Source: Escallonia rubra (Eukaryota; Streptophyta; Magnoliopsida; Escalloniales; Escalloniaceae). Taken from it: DNA of 64,000 nt. The notes beneath the pieces were generated by a model. That model searched no databases. It was not told the DNA's origin and saw only the letters and a program-made list of their open reading frames with translations. The position numbers were made by a program, and so were the translations under genes. Positions 57,214 to 64,000 of the stretch are shown here, in pieces. Position 1 is the first letter of the stretch. Every line of letters begins with the position of its first letter. The stretch is taken from contig JAVXUO010002995.1 in assembly GCA_033065855.1 (NCBI GenBank), forward strand, positions 124,001-188,000, given 5' to 3'.

Positions 57214-57837
57214 GGTTTTGACCATCTCTCTCTCTTTTACTTTTTCGTCGATCGATCCGCTACTCTCCTTTTAATTTCTGTTTTCTCTTCGTTGATTTCG
57301 ATGTTTGGTTCGGCTGTTGATGATTATCGAGATTTCTCTGTGATTTGTCAAAAAGTAGTCTAAATTGTTCTGTTTTGAGTAATTTAATTTGATGTGGGTT
57401 GTCTATGATCTATGAACTCTAGGGATTTTGGTTTATGACAAGGGTTGTCTCAGATTGGTGCCGAACAGCTTGTGAGTCTGCAGATTATATTGGGTTAGTT
57501 GGTCAGAACTTAGAAGTTTTGGACTGCTTGGCTTTTAGTAGCTTTTTGTTAGGCATTTGGAAGAATTTGCAGCTTTGGTTTTGTTCTAAAGTTCTTTGAT
57601 GAGATTCAGTTGATGGCTTGATAATGTGTGACATTCCATCTCGAGGTGTGACTTTAGTTCCAGGGCTTCTAACGTGTCTAATTTAGTTTTTAGTAGCTTG
57701 TTTTATGGAAGTATGGTTGTTTTAGATGGTGTGATTGAGGATGCTGTGGTTGAAAGTATGGATCATTGACAGAGTTTTATGGAAGTATGGTTGTTTTATG
57801 GAAGTATGGATCATTGACAGAGTTTCCTTCATGCCTA
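57214..57837 (+). other. Intron-like spacer with a short tandem duplication
   Basis: T-rich, no coding motifs. TATGGAAGTATGGTTGTTTT and GAAAGTATGGATCATTGACA variants recur two or three times between 57704 and 57830. Confidence 0.5.
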
Positions 57838-57966
57838 TAGCAGCGTGTTGTACACAACCAAATTGGGTTCAACCCCAACAGCCTTCATCTCCTGCAACAC
57901 ATACCTAATACCATCATAATCACCAGCCTCACCAAACATCTTCCCCAGCACAGAAAAAGCACAACT
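57838..57966 (-). pseudogene. PPR protein fragment joined to ALDH2B exon 2
   Basis: The minus-strand frame reads SCAFSVLGKMFGEAGDYDGI, RYVLQEMKAVGVEPNLVVYN and TLL, then a stop. YVLQEMKAVGVEPNLVVYNTLL is a typical pentatricopeptide-repeat half (xxMxxxGxxPNxxxYNxLL). It starts directly where the ALDH2B homology ends at about 57970, with a frame change at the junction. The piece is 43 residues, so it is a captured scrap, not a gene. Confidence 0.7.
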
Positions 57967-57970
57967 AGTC

Positions 57971-58083
57971 TTTTCCAATAAGAAGCTTGGTGTAGTTGAC
58001 TTGAACAGGTGGAATAATTAGTTCCTCAATTGCTGCAGCAGTGCTAAACCTGTGGATGCCCCTACCCAAGCTAGAATTTCTTC
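57971..58083 (-). pseudogene. ALDH2B: ALDH2B exon 2, 5' part, inverted relative to exon 1
   Basis: Follows an acceptor-like AATTTTCAG on the minus strand and translates as RNSSLGRGIHRFSTAAAIEE and then LIIPPVQVNYTKLLIGK. Plant mitochondrial aldehyde dehydrogenase 2B proteins read (G)RNS..GRGI.RFSTAAA.EEPI.PPVQVNYT.LLI.G at this point. The first two nucleotides of the exon complete a Gly codon with the single trailing G of exon 1 found at 58522, as in the intact gene. It stops mid-exon and is joined to a PPR fragment. Confidence 0.8.
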
Positions 58084-58440
58084 CTGAAAATTAGTATTTC
58101 ATAAATAAATAACCTTGTCTTCTTCGCACTCCTTTTTTCTGCTTATATTAGTCCCTTATCGAATGGACCTTCTTTTTCTTGCTTTTCCAATTTGAAATAA
58201 GCATGACTCTGTGATAGAATTGGTGACCCATCATCGGTCATCCTCTCACATGTTCAACATAATCACAAATAATCATCTAGATATCGTTTACAGAATTTAC
58301 TGAGTCTATCTACTCATGACTCAAGAGAGAGTAGCAGCCGGTGCAGTCTTTTTTACTGGAATTGAAGCCATAAACTCACTCTGTATATGTACCCGTGAGT
58401 ATATGTGAGAAGAAGGGGAAATTTTGGAACTTATACGGCC
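58084..58440 (+). other. Spacer upstream of ALDH2B exon 1, probable captured promoter or leader
   Basis: No coding motif. Directly upstream of the exon 1 ATG it would hold the ALDH2B 5' leader if the capture included it; no convincing TATA box was found. Confidence 0.35.
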
Positions 58441-58522
58441 ATGGCAGTCCGCAGGATATCTTCCTTGCTATCTCGTTCCCTCTATCTCCCTTCTGCTTCT
58501 GCTTCTCCCTTCCTTTCTCAAG
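58441..58522 (+). CDS. ALDH2B: ALDH2B exon 1: mitochondrial presequence
   Basis: Reads MAVRRISSLLSRSLYLPS then ASASPFLSQ, closely matching the N terminus of plant mitochondrial ALDH2B (MAARR+SSLLSRS...). It is Arg/Ser-rich with no acidic residues, as expected of a mitochondrial targeting peptide. The exon ends in phase 1 at CTCAAG|GTGACT, a good donor. The following 390 bp resembles the natural intron 1. The next plausible acceptor in the same phase is at 58913, before the RNase H1-N domain. Exon 2 of the same gene lies 360 bp upstream on the other strand, so the original order was rearranged. Confidence 0.75.
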
Positions 58523-58913
58523 GTGACTACTCACCACCCCTTTTCATTTCCCCCGCCCAATTGCTTAAATATGTTTACGTGTCTGTGTTGGGATATTTAG
58601 TCTTAATTGCTCTTCATATTTACTAATGATGGTGGTCTTTTTTTTGGTTCTGTTTGTTCTTTTATGCATATGACTCTGTTTAAGGTTCTCTGGTTCTTAT
58701 ATAGTACTTGTCTCGTTTGCACATATGCATAGGCTGGATTTATATCAGATTTGATTGACAATTGAGGAATTAATCACCAGTTTTTCAATAAATGTCTTTT
58801 TGTAACACAACTAGTCAAGACTTGCTAGCAAATGGCCTTGTTTTTTCAGTTTAAATGCTAACACTAAAAGCTTTGAGAAATCTGATGCTGTAAATGTCCT
58901 TTTTTTATGTTAG

Positions 58914-59243
58914 GGATAATAATGTCTCGTTGGTATGTTGTATTTGTCGGTCGAAGGCCCGGCATCTACGAGACATGGGAAGAATGTGAGCTGCACGTGT
59001 CTGGATTTCCTAACGGTGTTGTTAAAAAATATTGTAAACGTAGTGATGTCAGTGTTGCATATGTTCTTTACAAATCTCAGTGGGAAAGACGTATTGAACC
59101 TCCCGAACAACCTCCTCCTCCTCCGGCAGCACCACCCATGGCCAACCTAGCAATTGCTTCTCAAAGTTTTGGCAGACAAAGCGGAATGCAATTCCACGAC
59201 GAGTCTCCACCACCCTTTCCCCCTATGCCCTTCCCCTTGAATT
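58914..59243 (+). CDS. RNase H1 N-terminal (viroplasmin-like) hybrid-binding domain exon
   Basis: Preceded by the acceptor-like TTTTTTTATGTTAG. Reads GIIMSRWYVVFVGRRPGIYE, TWEECELHVSGFPNGVVKKY and CKRSDVSVAYVLYK. WYVVFxGRxPGIYxTWEECxxxVxGFP is the signature of PF01693, the domain that binds RNA-DNA hybrids in RNase H1 and occurs alone in many plant proteins. After the domain comes a Pro-rich tail (PPEQPPPPPAAPPM). A donor-like TAT|GTACAATG follows near 59241; read through, the frame ends at 59398. The local ATG at 58922 could start the protein, or ALDH2B exon 1 could splice in because the phase fits. Confidence 0.7.
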
Positions 59244-59399
59244 TTATATGTACAATGACAATGCCGGTTAAACTTGGATTTTTTTCTTACTCTTTAATAA
59301 TTTATGTCTTCATTTTTTATTCATGGCCTTGTGTGTCACGCTTCTGTGGTAAATTAATTAATTATATGCACGTTGTAATATGCTTATCAACGCGGTGAT

Positions 59400-60044
59400 A
59401 AACTTATTAAAAGTTTTTTTCCAAAATTTTTCCATCTCTTACTTGTATATGTATAAGAACAAGAGGTAAACTCGAATGTTTTCTATTTTTGAAAATGTTT
59501 GTTAAATAATGAGTCTTTTTTTTTCCTTACTTTATTTATTTTCGTTAAAGTGAACCATATGTAAAATAACCTTCGTAATGCTTGGTGGTGAGGGATTGTT
59601 GAACTGTGATTTTTTTTTTTACTTATTACTAAAGGGAATTTAATTGAAGGAGGCCGTAAATAGTAACTCCTGACGCTCTCAGCAAACTATAAAGACCCTT
59701 GTCATGATAATATATTTTATCCAAGAAATTGAAAAAGACAGGGACCTCTTCAGAAAAAAAAAAAAAAAAAGTTGATCATGTATTAGAGAAAGTCAAAAAT
59801 ATCTTTTTGCGTAAGTATGTTTATAAATAACGATATATCCTTTTAAAAAGTTACTTCTCTGCGTTTCATTTTAATGTGAATAATTTTGCTAAATTCTTTA
59901 CCCACGCAAACGATAATTTTGTTCAATCTTTTAATCTCGTTTTCACTTATCCGCTTCTTTTACATTTAATTTAATTAGTGGAAGATTGATTCAAGGATGC
60001 ATTTTTTCACGGATGGTAGGTTAAGAATAAAAAATAAAAGAAAA

Positions 60045-60080
<36 letters not shown>

Positions 60081-60751
60081 CCACACGAACAGGGAAGGGG
60101 AATGGGAAATCATGAAGGGGAAGGGGAAGGGGAAGGGGATGTCACACACCTATATGTGGCCCAGACAAGAAAGGAAGGGGGAGGGGAACATTGGCGTGAA
60201 GCAAGTATTGGGGTGGCCCTATGTGGAGGGTTTTGTCACAAATTGAGTGATGACTTTACTGGGAGACGTGAAGCATGAATTGGGTGGGCCCTACGTGAAG
60301 GGTTTTTGTCACAAAGTGAGTGATGACTTTACCGTGAGAAATGAAAAAGTAGGTACGAAGGATAATTGAGAAGATAGTCCGAAAGTATAAAAATAATTTG
60401 TTAAGTTAAAAATAAGATTAAAATGAGAAAATATGTGCATAAATAGTGTAAAAACAGAAGAGAATGAATTTTAAAAAGTTGGTGAAAATAAAAATAAAAA
60501 TAGTAAACGTACAGAAAAAAGTAAATACGGAAAAGATTAAAAGTATACAATATGATTTTAGAACTGAATGCTAAAATCTGAAAAATAAAAACAGAATACA
60601 AAACACGAAAACAAATTACGTAAACATACGCCCCCGTAGTGATTTTACAAATTATTTTTTTTTGAAAAGATTTGATAAAACTATTTGACTGTAAATTTAG
60701 AGGCCCCAAATATTCGTTCAAATTCTTTCAAAAAATTTGCAAATTCTCTTT
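59400..60751. other. AT-rich right part of the 10.5 kb insertion
   Basis: No gene. Contains a GA microsatellite (60047-60077), a GGGGAAGG run (60115-60140) and two copies of an 84-bp repeat (about 60198-60350: GTGAAGCA, ATTGGGGTGG, TTTTGTCACAAA, GAGTGATGACTTTAC). Confidence 0.55.
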
Positions 60752-61203
60752 CGTATAATTTAATCAAAAAAAATTCTAAAAACATTTTCAAAGTAAAAAT
60801 TCTCGATTCAAATTTCTAACTCCAAACACACGCTAGGAGTCTTTCCTAGGAACGACAAGAAAATTAATACAAAAAACTGTAAGAAACAAGTAGGAGAGTA
60901 ACATGTTCTCTTACACAATCGTTCACGTGACTTTGTACAGCGCACTACTCTCAAGCAAAATCATTGACGTGACTTTGTACACGTATAATTTAATCAAAAA
61001 AAATTCTAAAAACATTTTCAAAGTAAAAATTCTCAATTCAAATTTTTAACTCCAAACACACGCTAGTAGTCTTTCTTAGGAACGACAAGAAAATTAATAC
61101 AAAAAACTGTAAGAAACAAGTAGCAGAGTAACATGTTCTCTTACACAATCGTTCACGTGACTTTCTACAACGCATTACTCTCAAGCAAAATCATTGACGT
61201 GGC
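60752..61203 (+). repeat. 230-bp tandem duplication forming the TNL leader
   Basis: CGTATAATTTAATCAAAAAA begins copies at 60752 and 60982. Each runs through AACTCCAAACACACGCTAG, GAGTAACATGTTCTCTTACA and TCAAGCAAAATCATTGACGT. The copies differ at about a dozen positions (roughly 5%). Each copy contains the terminal part of the 10.5 kb element, so the duplication happened after that insertion. Confidence 0.9.
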
Positions 61204-64000
61204 TGCCTCTTCGTCTTCAACCCCGCCGCGCTGGATGTACGACGTGTTTCTGAGCTTCAGAGGCGAAGACGTCCGCAAGAACTTTGTGGACCATCTGCAT
61301 GTCGCTTTGGGTAGACATAACATCCGCACCTTCAAGGACGATGAGGATCTCGAGAGTGGAAGCTCAATCTCGCCGGAACTCGTCAAAGCCATTGAAGGGT
61401 CGCGGTTCGCCATCGTCATTTTCTCCCAGAACTATGCTTCGTCGTCGTGGTGCCTGGATGAACTCGTGAAGATCATTGAATGCAAGAACCTGGGGGGACT
61501 GACGACGGTCCTTCCGGTCTTCTACCATGTGGATCCATCGGATGTGCGTAAACAAACGGGGAGTTTCGCTAAAGCCCTTGAGCACCATGACAGGATCAAG
61601 GTATCTAATTGGAGGCAAGCATTAACTGAAGCCGCCAACACATCAGGGTGGGATGTCGAGAAAGAGGAAAATGGGTAAGCACCAATTCAAATGCCAATCT
61701 CTCTGCATCAAAATATTGATATGGCATCTAACCGAATTATGCCTAGAAAACTAGCAAATGTTTATGCAAACTTACATCCTTTCCACTTGCAGGCATGAAG
61801 CCAAAGTTGTCAGCAAACTTGTTGCGGAGGTCTTCCGCGAGTTGGATCATCCAGTTTCAAACGTTGAGGAGGATCTAGTTGGAATAGATTCTCGTGTTGA
61901 CGAGGTTAAATCGTTGCTGGAGTTAGGGACTGATACCGTTCGCTTTATTGGGATATGGGGCATGGGCGGAATTGGTAAGACAACGGTTGCATGGGAAGTG
62001 TTTAAAAACATCTGTTCTCAGTTTGAATGTGCCATTTTTGTTCATGACGTTAGAGAAAAGTCAAAGAAATATGGTTTGGAGAGTCTGCAAGAAATAATGA
62101 TTTTAGAAATCCGAAGACAAAGGGATGTGAAGGTACGTAGTATTTTGCATGGAGTTCAACTGATATGGAGATATGTGAGCAATAAAAGAGCTCTTGTCAT
62201 TCTCGACGACGTGGATCATATGGCCCAAGTAAATGCATTTGCTGGAGGTCGGAATTGGTTTGGTAAGGGGAGTAGAATTATCATAACAACAAGAGATAAA
62301 AAGATATTGGTTGATACCAATGTAGCTAAGATACACCCGGCTGGTTTGTTAGGACCGACTGACTCTGTCAAGCTCTTTAATAAGAATGCCTTCAAGAATA
62401 TCCATCATCCAGAAGAGTTCAAGGAGCTCTGTGATCTCATAGTAAAATATGCTGGAGGCCTTCCTTTAGCTCTTAAAGTGTTGGGTGCATTTTTACATGG
62501 TAGAGACATTGAAATGTGGGAAAGTACAGTGGCTAGGCTAAGAGATATTCCAGAAGATGATATTATAAAAAAACTTAGAGTGAGCTTTGATTATGGGCTG
62601 AAGCCAATAGAGCAAGAAATATTCCTCGATATTGCATGCTTTCTCAAGGGGATGAAGGTAGATTATGCCAAACAAGTACTTGACAGTTTTGGTTTCCACA
62701 GTAAGATTGGAATCCCAGTTCTAGTTGACAAATCTCTCATAGTTATTTCAGAAGGTGAGCTCCAGATGCACGACTTGATGCAAGAAATGGGACGGCATAT
62801 TGTTCGCCAATTCCACCCAAGACACCCTGAAAAACGTAACAGATTGTGGGATCCTCAAGAAGTTGTTGAATTATTGACACAAAATACGGTGAGAATCAAA
62901 GTTTTGCTAGAATGTGTTTTTGTATTTAGATGAAATATAATTTTTCTAAGTTGTACAAAAAGCACTATTACAATAAGTTATTTTTTTCTCTTTTTTTGGG
63001 TTGAACATTAAAATAAGTCATAACCTTATGTTTTGCTCTTGCGGTTGGTTATTAGGGGACAGAGGCAGCTGAAGGCTTACAACTGGACTTACCAGAGCCA
63101 ACGGAAGTAGACTGCAGTAGTGACGCCTTAAAGAAGATGGACAGGCTAAGGCTACTCATATTTCGTAATGTCTACTTTTCTCAAGGCGTTGAATATCTTC
63201 CAAATCAGTTACGTTGGCTTTCCTGGCATGGATACCCTTCAAAATCGCTACCAACAACTTTTAAAGCGGCAAACCTTGTTGGGCTTGACTTGCCTTGGAG
63301 TCAACTTGAACAATTTTGGACTGAAGGAAAGGTACAGTGTCTTTTTATGTTTCTTTTCAAGTTTTTTTTAAACCTGAGATCTATCTAACAAAAGGAACGG
63401 GTCAGATATATAACCTGGCTTATGTTTTTTATGCAAGTTTTCATAATTTTAAATGCATATTAATGATACAATATACATATCAGTTTTATTATTTCTGCAT
63501 TGTTTGAACAGAGAGGAAACAAGCTGAAATTCATCGATCTTACACACTCGCAAAAGCTAATTGGGACCCCAGACTTCAGCGAAATCCCGAACCTTCAGAT
63601 ATTGGTTCTTCAAGAGTGCATAAGTTTGAAACAGGTCCACGAATCTATAGCATTTCACAAGAATCTTGTTCTCTTGGACATGGGAGGTTGCAAAAAGCTG
63701 AGAAGTCTTCCGGACAAAATTCAACTGGTATCTCTTGAGAAACTTAATCTTTCTAACTGTATAAGACTTGATAAGTTTCCAGACATTCAAGGAGATATGA
63801 ATAGCTTATCTGAGCTTTATTTGGATGAAACTGGTATAGAAGAGCTTCCATCATCGATTGAACGCCTCAAAAACCTCGGTACACTTGATTTATCCAGGTG
63901 CAGATGCCTTAGAAGTCTGCCGAGTAGCATATTCAGTCTGCGGTCTCTAAGGTCTCTTGATCTCTCTGGCTGTGAATTGCTTCTAAAGTTTCCAGACATT
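61133..64000 (+). CDS. TIR-NB-ARC-LRR (TNL) disease resistance gene, 3' end outside the window
   Basis: Intracellular immune receptor; its TIR domain acts as an NADase or signalling module on effector recognition. Exons by splice signals and phase are 61133-61674, 61793-62888, 63056-63331 and 63512 onward, the usual TNL pattern (TIR, NB-ARC, linker, LRR). TIR at residues 36-170 has [16 protein letters not shown] and a putative catalytic Glu region ([14 protein letters not shown]). NB-ARC motifs are the P-loop GMGGIGKTT (237-245), kinase-2 LVILDD (315-320), [15 protein letters not shown] (340-349), GLPLAL (403-408) and MHD (506-508). LRRs begin in exon 4 ([36 protein letters not shown]). No break was found in the visible part. 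The common TNL start [10 protein letters not shown] reads [10 protein letters not shown] here; an ATG 66 nt upstream adds 22 residues. A start at Met35 (MYDVFLSF) is an alternative. Confidence 0.93.

Larger units (their letters stand above)
50294..60831. mobile_element. Putative 10.5 kb TIR transposon carrying host gene pieces and LINE-B
   Basis: The left end reads TGTGTTTGGATGTGGAATTT. The right end read inward is TGTGTTTGGAGTTAGAAATT, preceded by a G. Flanks are CACTAGGAG (50285-50293) and CGCTAGGAG (60831-60839), an 8-9 bp duplication consistent with hAT (8 bp) or Mutator (9 bp) insertion. The left flank is homologous to an uninterrupted repeat at 49848-49925, whose ATTAGGAGTCTTTCCTA continues as the right flank does (TAGGAGTCTTTCCTA at 60834). 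The host sequence was therefore split here. Contents: LINE-B (50745-56867), an unrecognised first exon (about 57060-57213), PPR and ALDH2B exon 2 fragments (minus), ALDH2B exon 1 (plus) and an RNase H1-N domain exon (plus). No transposase was seen. The inverted ends are short (10 bp perfect, about 25 imperfect). Confidence 0.5.

Noticed and set aside
58405-58440. Upstream in-frame start for ALDH2B exon 1
   Set aside because: The family start MA(A/V)RR begins at 58441; the 12 residues before it have no counterpart in ALDH2B proteins.
60046-60278. 93-residue frame rich in Arg/Glu/Gly
   Set aside because: Produced by a GA microsatellite and a GGGGAAGG run.
50294-60831. Two independent miniature elements instead of one large insertion
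   Set aside because: The flanks share an 8-9 bp duplication and rebuild a host repeat seen intact at 49848-49940, which two unrelated insertions would not explain. Not fully excluded.

Overview
This is plant nuclear DNA. It almost certainly comes from a eudicot, because its right end carries a TIR-NB-ARC-LRR (TNL) resistance gene, a class not found in grasses. It also holds recognisable pieces of plant host genes: a chloroplast SufD/ABCI7-like gene, mitochondrial aldehyde dehydrogenase ALDH2B, a pentatricopeptide (PPR) protein and a plant DNA/RNA helicase. I cannot name the species. Most of the 64 kb is transposable elements inserted in and beside each other; the genic sequence is at the two edges plus captured or broken pieces in between.

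Layout. 1-858 (minus strand) is the 5' part of an ABCI7-like gene with three frame changes. 1020-12350 is a degenerate GTG/GTA-rich block split by a decayed 10.4 kb CACTA transposon (1696-12082). That transposon holds three GC-rich tandem arrays, a TNP2-type transposase relic, a second-gene relic, and a smaller 1.04 kb CACTA element (8559-9598) nested inside it. About 13100-14590 is a Mutator-like element with long inverted repeats around a fragment of coding sequence. 15695-23685 is a PIF/Harbinger element with transposase and Myb-like relics; it is interrupted by a third CACTA element (15999-21371), which itself contains a LINE fragment. 23700-27150 is mostly AT-rich or low-complexity sequence. 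27152-27596 is a helicase gene fragment cut by a broken Ty1-copia LTR element (27597-34968). 35275-41735 is a LINE on the minus strand with a 17-bp target duplication. 44013-49000 is a Helitron-like element with an internal repeat family and an inserted Mutator-like element (46317-47612).

The right part is the most interesting. Positions 50294-60831 look like one 10.5 kb insertion with short terminal inverted repeats and an 8-9 bp flanking duplication. It split a host repeat whose uninterrupted paralogue lies just to the left. It contains a nearly intact 6.1 kb LINE (50745-56867) and pieces of several host genes: an unrecognised first exon, a PPR fragment, ALDH2B exon 2 on the minus strand, ALDH2B exon 1 on the plus strand, and an RNase H1-type hybrid-binding domain. 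The ALDH2B exon 1 (a mitochondrial presequence) and the hybrid-binding exon have compatible splice signals and phase, so they could make a new mitochondrion-directed chimera.

Directly beyond the insertion, a 230-bp tandem duplication forms the leader of the TNL gene (61133 to beyond 64000). The TNL's usual start codon position reads GTG, and an upstream ATG inside the duplication keeps the frame. The TNL itself looks intact over the part visible: TIR domain, complete NB-ARC motifs and the start of the LRRs.

One undetermined base (n at 53947) and several single-base frame changes mean some breaks could be sequence errors. All identifications rest on reading motifs by eye; no database search was possible.
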